Origin: Campanula takesimana
Lineage: Eukaryota; Streptophyta; Magnoliopsida; Asterales; Campanulaceae
Assembly: GCA_026119855.1 (NCBI GenBank)
Contig: JAOWBW010001305.1
Coordinates: 293,149 to 357,148 of the forward strand
DNA: 64,000 nt
Reading direction: 5' to 3'
Under the pieces are notes generated by a model. That model made no database searches and was not told where the DNA came from. It saw nothing but the letters and a program-made list of their open reading frames with translations. Position 1 is the first letter of the stretch. Every line of letters begins with the position of its first letter. The position numbers and the translations under genes were made by a program. Shown here in pieces: positions 33,171 through 44,713 of this stretch.

Positions 33171-34910
33171 CTAGGTCACTGACTCGGGTCTCTTCCAATC
33201 CACTATGGCTTCTATCTTTGAAGGATCCAATGAAATCCCGTCTTTCGAAATGACATGACCCAGAAATGAAACCTTCTCGAACCAAAATTCGCATTTACTA
33301 AACTTCGCAAACAATTGTTCCCTCGCAAGAACGGATAACACTGTCCTCAAGTGTTGCTCGTGCTCCTCTCGAGATTTAGAGTAGACAAGAATGTCGTCGA
33401 TGAAGACCACCACAAACGAATCAAGATAAGGATGGAAAACCCGGTTCATCAAATCCATAAGCACTGCCGGTGCATTAGTCAACCCAAACGGCATAACCAA
33501 GAATTCATAATGACCATAACGAGTGCGAAAGCCAGTCTTCGGAATATCCTCCGATCGAATCTTCAACTGATGGTACCCACTCCTCAAATCGAGTTTAGAG
33601 AACATAACGGACCCTTGTAGCTGATCAAACAAATCATCAATGTGAGGTAGAGGATACTTGTTCTTCACTGTGACCTGATTCAACTTTCGGTAGTCGATAC
33701 ACAATCTCAAAGAACCATCTTTCTTCCGCACAAACAAAACCGGTGCTCCCCACGGGGAAACACTAGGGCGGATAAACCCTCGATCAAGCAACTCTTGCAA
33801 CTGAACCTTTAACTCCTTCAACTCTGCGGGAGCCAACCTATACGGTGCCTTCGAAATCGGAGCCGTACCCGGCAAAAGATCTATACAAAATTCTATCTCA
33901 CGATCGGGAGGCATATCATACTCCGAAGAGAAAACATTGGGAAATTCCCGAACTACCCGAACTCTATCCAAACTAGGGGATTCCTTCTTGGTGTCTAACA
34001 CACTAGCCAAGTAACCCTCACAACCACGGTGCAATAATTTTCTCGCTATTACATAAGAAATTAAACGAACTTTTCTACTCAAGGGACTAGCCTCAAAGAC
34101 AAACTTAGGCACATCGGGAATAGAAAAGGTAACAGTTTTCTTACGGCAATCAACAGAAGCATGAAACTTGCTCAACCAATCCATACCCAATATAACATCA
34201 AAGTCTTGAATGGGAAGGACTACCAAATCCGCACATAAGGTACGACCACATATAACCACATCACAAGCACGAAAGACTGGATCAGATATCAAGCATTCTC
34301 CTATAGGGGTCGACACCTCTAGCACATAGGGTAAAGACTCAAATGCAGCATTTAACAGAGAAGCAAATTGCACAGAAATGTATGAATGAGATGATCCTGG
34401 ATCTACTAACGCTCGTGCGCTCACATTAGACACAGAAACAATACCTCTAATAACAGAAGGATCATCGGTCGCTTGTTGTTGATTCATGGCATATATCTTT
34501 CCTTGAACTTTGGGCTTCCCGGTAGCATCCCTTTTCTGACCTTGATTATTACCAACTCCTGACCTGGATGCTTGTCCTCTACCTCTCGGGCAATCTCTTA
34601 CAAAGTGACCCATTTGACCAGAATTGGTGCACCTTCCCTGCTTCTTCCAACACCGGTCCTCTGAATGACCTTCCTTTTGACAATACGAACAAAGCCTTCT
34701 AATTTGGTTCCCTTGGTTCCCGGAATTGGTACCCGGGTTCCTTGGGATCGGTTGCCCTCGGAACTGAAATTGTCCCCCAAAGTTACCTCGGTTATCACTC
34801 CTTGGTTTTGACTTGCTCTGAGCTCCTTGTTTACTCGGGTTGGCTACCTCGGTCTTCCTCTTATGTTCCCCAATATCTTGCTCTATAAGATAGGCGCGGT
34901 CCACCGCATC
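33171..34910 (-). pseudogene. Element F zinc knuckles, protease and reverse transcriptase
   Basis: Starts DAVDRAYLIEQDIGEHKRK. The first knuckle CSYCQKEGHSEDRC is normal; the second reads CTNSGQMGHFVRDC, with one zinc ligand Cys changed to Ser. The protease has ALVDPGSSHSYIS, as in A. The reverse transcriptase runs from RGFIRPSV through LCIDYRKLNQ to FIDDILVYS. It ends at TAG 33171-33173 in place of a Glu codon. Confidence 0.88.
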
Positions 34911-35542
34911 CTAGAATGTCACAATCCTCTGGGCTATAAGCTGAGTACGGATGGAAGTCTTCAAACCCCGGATAAATCTCATGGCCTTCTGCTCCTCAGT
35001 CCTCACAAGATAGTCACAATACCGGGCCAATTCTGTGAACTTAGCCGAGTATTGAGCTATAGACAACAAACCTTGCTCCAAGTTAGGTAGCTCGATCTCC
35101 TTTCGATTCTGATCCACTACCGGAATGAAATGCTCTTTGAACTTCCGCACAAACAATTCCCATGCATAGACGGTGTGAGAGTCATCCCAACTCGCCTTAA
35201 TTCCTTTCCACCAATGCTCGGCGGCACCCACAAGTTTATAAGCCGCAAACCGGACCCTATCCTCGTCCGTGCACCCAAACACATCATAGATTTTCTCCAT
35301 AGACTTAATCCACATCTCAGCCTTCTTCACATCCGGCTCACCGTCAAACTCTTTTGGCTTCAATTTCAGAAATTGCTCTAGCCCATATCTCGGTGGTGCC
35401 ACATGCTCTTCTCGTGGCCCTTGATCATGAATGGCCTTCATAGCGGCCTCAAACATTCCCTGAAACATTGCCGGTTCTCTTCCCTTAAGTCATTCTGATT
35501 CTGTCCTCTACTAGAGCCTTCGCCTGCTCTCCTTCTAGCCAT
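34911..35542 (-). pseudogene. Element F gag, N-terminal part
   Basis: By comparison with A the start is ATG 35540-35542 (MARRRAGEG). One base is missing near 35474, so the real frame only resumes at MFQGMFEAAMKA. The capsid blocks AEHWWKGIKASW and FKEHFIPVVDQN follow. TAG at 34911-34913 stands where A has CAG (Gln); the frame then continues. Confidence 0.85.
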
Positions 35543-35648
35543 TTCAAACAATTACCTTCATAAGACATCAACCGTTACTCATTCCGAACACAACTACCGA
35601 CCTAGGTCATACTAGTCCACCTAGACTTATACTTAGAGCCAAACCAAA

Positions 35649-35660
35649 GCTCTGATACCA
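35649..35660 (-). promoter_or_regulatory. PBS of element F (tRNA-iMet)
   Basis: Minus strand TGGTATCAGAGC, two bases from the LTR, preceded by a leader of about 100 bp before gag. Confidence 0.88.
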
Positions 35661-35662
35661 AC

Positions 35663-37849
35663 TGTCGCGACCCCGAATCCCGCGGGCCCGAGATCGCGAG
35701 CTGAACGTCGACTTGAACAATAAACTCTAAAATAATGGAGATAAAAATTTCCTTTTATACCAAAAGGGGATAACACAAAGTTTTGGGAAAACAATTTAAC
35801 AACGACAATGTACTAGTGTAAGACCCATAAGCTCACACTACAAAATAATAAAATATACAAATCTTAGTGACGTCAAAGTGTGGTACAACTATCCCCAAAA
35901 GAGTTACACATTTATATAATGTAAACCCACCAATACACACTTTCCCCAAAAGCTCAACCCTCGCGACGTCCTGTCTCGTGATCAGCGAGTCTAATCCTTT
36001 CCACCTGGGGGGGTTAAGAAAAACAAAGACAAGATAAAAGGGGGTGAGATAAATCTCAATAAGTTACTAATGCAACTACATGACATGCTATGATGCGATA
36101 ATCAATAATAAAACACATAACACATAGCAATTATCATATACCAGATAGCAGCGGAAATAAACACATAACAAAGGATATAGCCAATGTTTTCCCAAACTGA
36201 TAAACCAAATAAAGGTCGCTGCGCAGATTCAATAATCAACCATCAACATCTTCATAATAGCATGAAAGCTGAAGAGAAACCCCGGTATCGGAACCAATAA
36301 CCAAATGAAGTGTCACAAGGGACGGGAGACATGCCACAAAGTCATGCTCCAAGTAAAGCTAAAATGCACACAAAGGAGCTATCTCTTCTCACATCCAAGG
36401 CCAATCTGGAGGAGGGTAATAATGGGGCAAAACAATGGTCAACATCATAATGGACTTGGCCGTGCCATTATAATATTTCGCATCGCCCGAAACAAACACA
36501 AATAACCAGCTGGACTTTCAAACGTAGGCCAAGTAATAAAATACTAGCACGATAAATAGCCATGGATTCCAAAGTAGGGAATCATGCCAATTAATCACCA
36601 AGAAGATGAAATGAACCAACAATACACAATAAAGGTGTTCCAATACTTCCAAAGTAAGAATACTCAATTACTATAACACATTCAATCACAAAGGATCAAA
36701 TTCAATTCTAGGCCTCCAACTACAACTACTCACTCATCTCGAAGAGCTCAAGGAGAGCTTTAAAACGATAGTTTATACACCTAAATCGGAGTTCGGACGA
36801 GAGAGTTATGACTTTCGGAAGATAGCACGAAAACAAATCAATTTGGAACAGGAGAGGGAGGGGTGCGCGCGCTTCATAGGGAAGGAGGCGCGCGCTTCAT
36901 ACGATCAGAAGGAAATGCTAGAATTCAAGGGATGAGGGTGCGCGCGCTTCAACCAAAAGGGGCGCACGCCTCCCTGCATCAGAAGGAAATCAAGAATTGG
37001 AAGGGGGGAGGGTGCGCGCGCTTCATAGGGAAGGAGGCGCGCGCCTCCTATCGTCTTCAACGAAAACCCAGAACTTCACCTGGTTCTTCAATTCGGGAAT
37101 GAACCTAAAATTGCCATTTCTTTACGAAAACTCAAATGACTCAAAGCCAATACTTCCAAATAACAATACCAAGGTACCCAACCACTTAGGAACCCAGAAA
37201 TGACCCATAAACAACCTTAAAACAACTTGAACCAAGGAGTGATTCCAAATGCCCAAAATCACAAAAGATGAACCAAATACCAATCAACTCCAAATCAAAC
37301 AAAGAGGTTACATATATCAACAAGAGTATCAAGGGAGTTAAATATGAACATTATTAGCATAAAAGGGGGAAAAGCAACTTACCCAGATTTTCTCAAAGTT
37401 GATGGATTTCAATTATTTTTGGCTTCCTACGATCCTATCGACGATCTAAACAAGATTCATGTTTTAAGAAATGAGAAATAACAAGAGGAAGATGATGGAA
37501 ATGTAGAGAGAAGTGAGAGAAGAAAACTTACCCAATGTAGAGAGAGAGATGTGCTGGGAGATGGAGTGTGAGAGTGAGGGACGTGAGGGAGGAGAGTAGG
37601 GAGAAGATGAATTATTTGAAATGTTACACTAAGGCCCCTCCCCCTAATACTACCTTTTCAAATAAACTCCCCACTAACAAATAAGACTCAACACTTCTAC
37701 ACTAGCACAAATGACCCAAATAAAATGCTAGGCAGATTATTATGAAACATAAAATGCACACATAAATATTTAAATAAATAAATAAGCAAATAAATAAATA
37801 ATAATTATTTATTACTAATAAAATAGAGCCTATTTTTCGGGTCGTGACA
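35663..37849 (-). mobile_element. Element F 5' LTR (2,187 bp)
   Basis: TGTCGCGACCCC to GGGTCGTGACA. Nearly identical to 28836-31037, including the minisatellite. A short deletion near 37775 (loss of ATAATTTAAATA-type sequence) explains most of the length difference. Confidence 0.92.
36855..37046. repeat. GC-rich minisatellite in F 5' LTR
   Basis: Same three-unit block as 30029-30220. Confidence 0.85.
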
Positions 37850-37854
37850 ATATT
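37850..37854. other. Target-site duplication of element F (right)
   Basis: ATATT; pairs with 28831-28835. Confidence 0.92.
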
Positions 37855-37910
37855 GTTAGTGGCCTCGAAGTCAAGGCGGATTGCAAGTGGAGTGTAGAAA
37901 TCTGAGGGAT
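37855..37910 (-). pseudogene. Element C RNase H (upstream part)
   Basis: Minus-strand PSDFYTPLAIRLDFEATNN joins in frame with AEYEACIAGLEAAL at 28830 once F is removed. It is cut at 37910 by the LTR of D; GGGAT at 37906-37910 is the expected TSD of D. Confidence 0.85.
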
Positions 37911-39929
37911 TGTAGATACCCCGATCTCGCACCTCTCATCAAACCTTTTTAATCGGTCTAAACCCTAAAATTGACCTAGAGCCCTAGATTTGGCTATGCG
38001 GGAGTGCCGTGAGCCTTATCGGTGCATCGAATGGATTAACGGACTTCAAATTCATGATCAGAGCGAAAAAAGGAGTAAGCAGGCATGTACTTCGTTATTA
38101 TCCATTCTGTGCATTAAAAATATATTATTGTCATTCCTTGCTCATTAACATATTTCATATAGACGTACGTGACCACAAGATTATTTCAAGCAACTTCTAT
38201 GTTGGGACCGCGGACAACCGGGACACAGTTGCGCGCACACTCGGACAAAACTTGGACTGTTGCGGAACCAATACCGGAGCAAAAATTGTGATCATTCACA
38301 CCTAAAAGAGCCGGACAAGTGGCCCAAGTTGGCTGGCCAAATCAATAAGGAGGGAGCCAATCATAATGCGACAAGTGGCACTTTGGGAAGAAGGGACATA
38401 GGTATGAGCTGTACGGCTGGTTTGGGAGGTACAGACAGCAGTTTTTTCTTCAGCAACTTGGCCACAAAAGTCTTGATTTTGATCATTCCCAACTGCAAAT
38501 GGACGGGGTAGCCACCCCCTAAACTGACTCCTAAGCCTAGCAAGGGTGGCCTAAGGTCATTTCCCACCTCCCTCCTCCATATACTTACCTCCCTCATCCA
38601 TTATTCATAGAAGAACATTCACACAACACTCTTGCTCTCTCTAAGCAATAGAAGAGCTCTCAAACCTCAGTCCATAAACCACCACAACACCACCATATCA
38701 CCACCATAATCCCATCCTAAACACCACACAAATCAAAGCAAACAAACCACTCAAACACTCTCTCAATCTAAGGCAAACACCTTAAGAAAAGCAACAAAAA
38801 AGTCTTCCCTTGGAAGCAAAGGAAGCACATCTAGGTAATCTTTTGTTCTTGTAAAGTTCATCCATGTAAAATGTAGGTCCTTATGTAATTTGGAAAAGGG
38901 TCTAGCCACTTGTTAGGCTAGACCCCCATTTGATGTCCAAAAAGATGTAATGTTGATACTCTTGTTGTTCTTCTCTCTAAATGATGATATACCATGATTA
39001 AATGCTCAAATGGCTGTTGTGTTGTGTTTTTCGTATGTATATCTATGTATGTACAAAGGTTCATGTTCATACCATCTCATTTGAGTGAGTTTTCATGGGT
39101 GTTTTCATCCCCTTTGTAAATGTTCAGCAGACTGTCCATCTGCATCTTTCTGTCTTGTTGCCTTGTTTATGCATAGCAAACGTGGTTTTTGGTTTTAGAC
39201 CTCAAAAGGTATTTTGTTCTATACAAACAAAGGAATATTAGCATGTAAATATATTATTTTTACCCTGAGTGGAAGAGGTTCTTTCCATTTTTTGTTTCAA
39301 CTCTCTGTTCTCAGATAAGCATACTTCCTGTTCTGACACAAAAATGTCATCGGTGTTTTGTGTGACTTAAACTTTCTCAATGGCCTTTAAACTTTCCAGA
39401 TATAAACTTTTATATGTTAGGAATAACTTTAATGTTTAGTGTTTCCCATGATATACCCGTTTTCATGATGAAAAAAGTGGATCTTTTGTGGAAGTATGAA
39501 TATCTGTCAGATTAGGCTGTTGAAAGTATGATCTTGCATGCCTTATTTGGACACCATAACATTCTCCTAAAATTAGAGAAAAATTCATGGTTGATAATTG
39601 ATGTGTTAGGGAATTTTCATAACATTCAATTTCCAGATTGTGCAAGCATAAGAGCAGGTACACAAAGAAGGAAGGGACAGCAGTCCCTAAAATCTTTGGG
39701 GACGGAGTTTGGACATTCTTTTTTTATGGGATTTGTTTCCCTTTTTTGTTCACCATTGTAAATATTAATCCCCCACTCCTTTTGTGATCTCCTTTACTGG
39801 ATATGAATGCTAAACCATTTTCAAAACCAAGTGAGAGTCCACCCAAACCGACTCTCATTTGTGAATTAAAGCAAACATTCCTAGAATAGGAAGACTTCCG
39901 CTTACATTAAATCACCAGTTTTGTTAGGG

Positions 39930-39937
39930 TATAAAAG
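39930..39937 (+). promoter_or_regulatory. TATA box in D LTR
   Basis: TATAAAAG, about 310 bp before the LTR end. Confidence 0.5.
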
Positions 39938-40097
39938 CAAGGCAAAAGGCATAAAATTGAATCTACGTGGCATGCATACTAGAGACCATCACGGGCGAGG
40001 AGAGTGCCTAACCCCTTCTCTTCTCGTAACTTAGCCCCCGAACCCACTTTCTCTAAACAAAAGGTTTTATCTTCGTTTTTCCTAAAATAAAATGAGG

Positions 40098-40106
40098 TGG
40101 CGACTC
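40098..40106 (+). promoter_or_regulatory. PBS-like repeat inside D LTR
   Basis: TGGCGACTC (preceded by G), identical to the first nine bases of the real PBS at 40250. Comparable copies occur in the G and E LTRs. Confidence 0.7.
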
Positions 40107-40249
40107 TTGACTGTTTTGATTCCATCGAGAGGAAAACATTGTGTGAGAACCGAGCGCATTTCCAAAAGCGCATCAGCACGAAATGGACCCGAATCGCCCT
40201 CGCGGGACGATCATTTCGCGGTTTGGCTTTCGAGCGCGGGCTCTCACAG

Positions 40250-40267
40250 TGGCGACTCCGCTGGGGA
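40250..40267 (+). promoter_or_regulatory. PBS of element D (tRNA-Arg type)
   Basis: TGGCGACTCCGCTGGGGA, one base after the LTR. Confidence 0.85.
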
Positions 40268-41258
40268 CTTTATTAAGTGGGCTAGACTCTAATCTTTGTG
40301 TGTGCCATGCTTTACTTGCCTTGCTTGGGTTGTATATATATTTATGCCCTAACCTTTGTTTTGTAGTGACATTCTTTTTTCACTCTCTTATTTGTATATA
40401 TATGCATGCGTGGTGGGTGATTCCCGTAAAAAAGGAAAGAAAATAAATAAAAAAAATTAAAAAAAGGGAAAATAAAAGGATTTTTTTGTTTTCTTTACTT
40501 GCTTTCAAAATCATTTTCGAACTCATAGATACCTCACGCACATGCACGTTTTTGAAAATAACGTCTCGTAGAACCATACAAACCCGAGAAGGTAACCCGA
40601 GGGTATAAGGGAGCTCATTGGACTTCCCTATAGTGCCCGCGGTGTACATTCTCACCCCAAAGCGCGCCTATTAGTCGTTGCGATGGGTGTAAGCCAATCT
40701 TCCCCGTTACCAAGCTATGATGTCCATGTTTTCAAAAAATGACACGTCCCAGACTTCATGCCGGTTTTTGTCTAGCAATTTCACCTCAATCCTATGCATT
40801 TCCTAAAGGGTCATAAACAACCTACATTGTGGAAATTCATTGAAATACTCGGATTGACTTTAAATTGTCAAGACCCTCCCTTAGACCGTAACCGAATGGT
40901 GGATCCCCGAAAGAGTATAGGCCCTTCGCTAGGGGCTTGGACAGCCAATAGTACAGATGTAAAACGTTGGTCCTATACTTTGGAGACGGTATCCACTATT
41001 CCAAGATTTCATGCGAAAATGTGTCAAAATAAAGCAAGTGCTTATCCGGCATTCTAGGTTTGATTTTGTGATTTTTTGAACTTCTTATGAATCAAGCTCG
41101 GAAAATCTCGATCCTTTCCACTCTCTAATCAACCCTAAACACCATCCCTTTCAGATACTCTAAGCCTGGCATCTACTTGGAGAGGGGGAGTTAGAAACCG
41201 CAAGGGGAGGTTGATCCGGGTTACCGAGGCAGTGCCCGTTGTCGAAGAAGCTACTGCA
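40268..41258 (+). other. Leader of element D
   Basis: About 1 kb between PBS and gag, without a supported ORF. An A/T-rich stretch lies at 40436-40500. Confidence 0.6.
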
Positions 41259-42992
41259 ATGGCCGAAGAAGGGGTTGATCAAGCCTATGTGCCACCACCG
41301 GGTCTTCAAGCATGGTTAGAAAAGAATGTGTTGGGTCAGATGAGAACTCAGCAAGACGAGTTACTTGCTATGCTTGTTCAGATGCAGAATCGGAATGGTA
41401 ATAGGGCTCCTAATGGCAACCCCGACGGAAATCCCAATGGCAATCCGAATAGAAATGACAATGGTAATAGGGTTGCTAATGGCAACCCCGACGGAAATCC
41501 CAATGGCAATCCGAATGAAAATCAGAATGGTAATGGGGCTCCTAATGGCTTCCCCAATGGCAATGGCAATCCTAATGTGAATGGAAATGGCAGCGGCATC
41601 CCCACCATGAACTTGAATCCCAATGGTAGTAACACCAACGGTCATAATCATCACCAAGGTGTCCATCCTCATGGTCATGTGGCTCATCCAGACTTCAGTG
41701 GCCTCAATCACAACTTCATCCCGAATCAAGCAAACTTTGTGGTGAACCCATCTCAGTATCCACCCGATCATATCGACTTTGCTCAGTATATGCAAACTCT
41801 GTATCCAAATCAGCAGCCCGGCGCTTATGGTGCTTTTGCTAGCAATGCCTCTCCGTTGAACCAAGGAACTTCCCATGGGCAAGATCCTAACTTGGTCCGT
41901 CAAATGGAAGCGTACTACAAAGGGGTCCCATACGTACCTCTTACTAGGGCTGAAATTGAAATGAATGAAATGAAAGAAATGTTGAGAAAGGTCATGAATA
42001 AGGGGGAATTCTCTGCAGATTCTTTGAAATTATCTCCATTTGCTGTTTTGCCTCCTAAATTCAAGATGCCCGATGTAGAAAAATTTGATGGTACGAGTTG
42101 CTCAATGGCCCACTTGAAATCTTATGCTCATGCAATGCAGTCTCGTGGGGCTAATGTCGGTGCTATGGCCTCCAACTTCCATTTGACTTTGGTAGGAGCC
42201 GCTAAGCAATGGTTCATGACTGTTGATGCCAATTTGGTTGATAATTGGGGAAAGCTTGTGGATGAATTCCAAAAGCGATACAAAGATAACTCTAACTGGG
42301 AGAAGAGCCGCCGTGATCTTGATTCGTTTGCTTAGCGTGAGAAGGAATCGTTCTCTGAATTTGCAAGTAGGTGGAGGAAGAAAGTCGCTCAAACTCTGGA
42401 ATGGCCCGACAGTGGCGAGCAAACTCGCATTTTCCTCAAGAATCTACAGCCAGTGTATGCGGATAAGATGAAATATCTCCCATTTCCGGATTTTGCTTCT
42501 ATTCTAGATTTGGGTTCCCGTATCGACGTAGATGTCCGAACTGGGGTGATCAAGATAGATCCTTCTCCTAGCTCCTACAAGTTCTGACCTACTGCTAAAG
42601 CCCCGGCGCCAGTTGTGAACAATGTTGCCATGACTTCCGCTCCCTTTTGGAACAACAATGTGGGACCTAGCCGGAACAACTACAATAGGGCACCCCCATG
42701 CTATAATCAAGACGGGTCTGTGAATTCCATCAACAATCAGCAAAGGAATGGTAGAAATCGGAGAGAGAGGCAGTTTGATAAGTTCAACGCTCCGTTGTCC
42801 ACTATTTTCCAAGGATTGGTCACCCAAGGGGTATTGAAACCGATAGAAGGATACCGCCCGCCTAATCCACCTCCTAAGAATTGGGACGCGAGCAAGTATT
42901 GTGCATACCACGTATCACCTGGTCATGCGACGGACGATTGTTGGAATTTGAGGCACACTCTGCAAGCCATGATTGACGATGGGCTCATTTAG
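41259..42992 (+). pseudogene. Element D gag
   Basis: ATG 41259 gives MAEEGVDQAYVPPPGLQAWL. Residues about 45-130 are an Asn/Gly/Pro-rich repeat region. Then come FKMPDVEKFDGTSCSMAHL and the LTLVGAAKQWFMTV block of Tat capsid. A zinc-binding motif of type CX2HX4HX4C (CAYHVSPGHATDDC) lies near the end. In-frame stops: TAG 42333-42335, TGA 42586-42588, TAG 42990-42992; otherwise the frame is continuous. Confidence 0.85.
41394..41590 (+). repeat. 66 bp tandem repeat coding Asn-Gly-Pro
   Basis: Units start at 41394, 41460 and 41526 (AATGGTAAT...), each 22 codons of the NGNPDGNPNGNPN kind; the third degenerates. Confidence 0.85.
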
Positions 42993-43012
42993 AATTTGAA
43001 GAAGACTACTCA

Positions 43013-44005
43013 ATGGCTAGTTTCATAGTCCCAAAGAAAGCTTTGAATTACACCATGACTCCGGTTATTTTCGAAGACTTTGAGTGCCACATGATCTCTT
43101 GGGATTCAATCTTGTCTAGTGCTAAAGCCGTTGAGGAACGAAGGGCCCCTTTTGAAAAGGCCACTTGGGTTGGTGGAAACGTGAATCATCTCACTCGCTC
43201 AGGGAGAGCCTATCAGTCTCCGAATCCTGAGGTGAGCGAATCTGGAAAGGACAAAGAAGGAGCTTCCGCTCAGAAAGAAAAGATCGCCGAGAACCCGGTC
43301 TTAACGCAGTTAAAGAAAACCCAGGCTAATATATCCATTTGGGGTTTGCTTTCATCTTCTCAAGAGCACCGAGACACTCTGGTTAAAGCTCCCACTCAAG
43401 CTGTTATCCCAATCGAGACGTCTCCCAATGACCTTGTCCACATGGTCGGCAACATTCATTTTGGGAACATTATCACTTTTACTGACCTCGATGCACCGAA
43501 AATTGTCCTTAATCATATCGAGGCTCTGCACATCACAGTTGGGGTTGGAGGTGAGCACTTAGCTCGTGTGTTGGTCGATAATGGCTCTTCGGTCAATGTT
43601 TGCCCCGTGCATGTTCTCGCAGATTTGGGAGTTAAGATAACTGATTTGGCCCCATCTTCTCAAGTGGTCCGTGCCTACGATAGCACCAGTCACTGTGTCT
43701 TGGGTGTTATCTCCCTCACTCTCACCATTGGCCCTCTTGTTATGCCAATCGAATTTCAAGTGATCGAGATCAAGTCCTCATTCGGTCTACTCTTGGGATG
43801 CCCTTGGATCAATGGAGTGAAAGGGGTAGCTTCTTCTTACCATCAATGCATCAAGTTCATACACGACAATCATGTTGTGGTAGTTCACGCCCAGGATGAC
43901 AAGCAAGTCAACGACCTCCCGATCTTAGGAATCGAGCACAAAGATACCGGTATTTTCTTGAGTGGTTTTGAAGTGATCCCGCAAGCTCGGATCCATGCTA
44001 TTTAA
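43013..44005 (+). pseudogene. Element D protease region
   Basis: Contains NPVLTQLKKTQANISIWGLL, a conserved Tat block, and the aspartic-protease active site LVDNGSSVNVCP (Asp-Asn-Gly). Then come VRAYDSTSHCVLG and GLLLGCPWI, the flap and C-terminal region. Ends at TAA 44003-44005, after which the frame continues. Confidence 0.8.
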
Positions 44006-44713
44006 TATGTCAAAGAAACCGATCTGATTGGGGGAAAGAGGACCAAGTATAGTGACACGATGGCCTTGAATATGGTCAAGAAGATAAATTTCTTACCTAT
44101 GTTGGGACTCGGGAAAGAGCAACAAGGGTGTATTGAAGCTATCAAAAATGATGTGCCTGTTTTCATTCCTCCGTTTGGACTCGGCTACAAGCCCACTCCC
44201 GCTGAAATTGCCAAAGCCATGAGTGAAAAAAGGGAAAGGCAGAATGCCATCAAGAAGGGAAGGGCCTATGAGCTCCCACCACTCTGTCCCTATAAAAAAT
44301 CTTGGAAGGGATACTTTATTCGCAAGAGCGAAAATGTGGCCAATGATATGCCTTTTGAGCCGTCTAATGACATGGACGAAAAGCCCCGTGCAGGATGGAA
44401 AGTATTCGATGATGTGAAGTTGTTCTATGAAAGCCTTGATTTGGGTGGTTCCTATATGCAACCGGGCCCGGTTACTCCGTGGAATATCGATGAGGAGGAT
44501 GATGTCTTTCCATTGTTTGAAGGATTTGGCTTTGAAGACAGATCTGTGGTTATGATCGAGGATGGCACCGCAGAAGCTTATGACCCGGTGAAGCACCTCA
44601 AGCCGGCAGTGGCACCACTTAATAACTGGTCCAAAACCACTGGCCCGCTCGCCCATGTTGACGTGCTCGTGAAGCAGTTTGGATATGTTCGCCCCGATGG
44701 ACCGGATTTTTAA
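44006..44713 (+). pseudogene. Element D linker with glycine-rich LGLGK motif
   Basis: Same frame as the protease. FLPMLGLGKEQQG resembles a G-patch fragment; the homologous place in E has PGLGLGKNLQG. The rest is acidic linker without known domain. Ends at TAA 44711-44713. Confidence 0.65.

Larger units (their letters stand above)
28836..37849 (-). mobile_element. Element F: Tekay-like chromovirus inserted in C
   Basis: Full structure: LTRs of 2,202 and 2,187 bp, PBS, gag-pol, polypurine tract, TSD ATATT. The LTRs differ by only a small number of changes as far as I can compare by eye, so insertion is recent. Yet gag-pol has seven in-frame stops (six TAG, one TGA) and two frameshifts. Confidence 0.93.
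22490..37910 (-). mobile_element. Element C: Tat-type Ty3-gypsy with two antisense genes (partial, hosting F)
   Basis: Minus-strand integrase and RNase H are followed, in element sense, by A-rich sequence, motifs II and I, and then by two genes on the opposite strand. F (28836-37849) interrupts RNase H, and the frame rejoins across it with TSD ATATT. D starts at 37911 inside RNase H, so the rest of C lies beyond the window. The 3' LTR of C is not visible; G lies where it should follow. Confidence 0.8.
37911..40248 (+). mobile_element. Element D 5' LTR (2,338 bp)
   Basis: Begins TGTAGATACCCCGATCTCGC and ends GGGCTCTCACA, one base before the PBS. It shares the first 12 bases with the LTR of G. 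It contains a TATAAAAG box (39930) and a PBS-like TGGCGACTC (40098-40106). No ORF of note. Confidence 0.85.

Noticed and set aside
31072..35542. Idea that F uses UAG as a sense codon throughout
   Set aside because: Six of seven stops are TAG, but there is also a TGA at 33087 and two frameshifts; ordinary decay is simpler. Kept only as a curiosity in the F finding.
41361..41903. Minus-strand ORF of 180 codons opposite the D gag
   Set aside because: Shadow frame of the Asn/Gly/Pro repeat; Ile/Met-rich with no domain.
43013..44005. Asp-Asn-Gly and Asp-Pro-Gly protease sites as novel catalytic variants
   Set aside because: DNG occurs in both D and E, and DPG in both A and F, so they are family-wide variants rather than unusual features of single copies.
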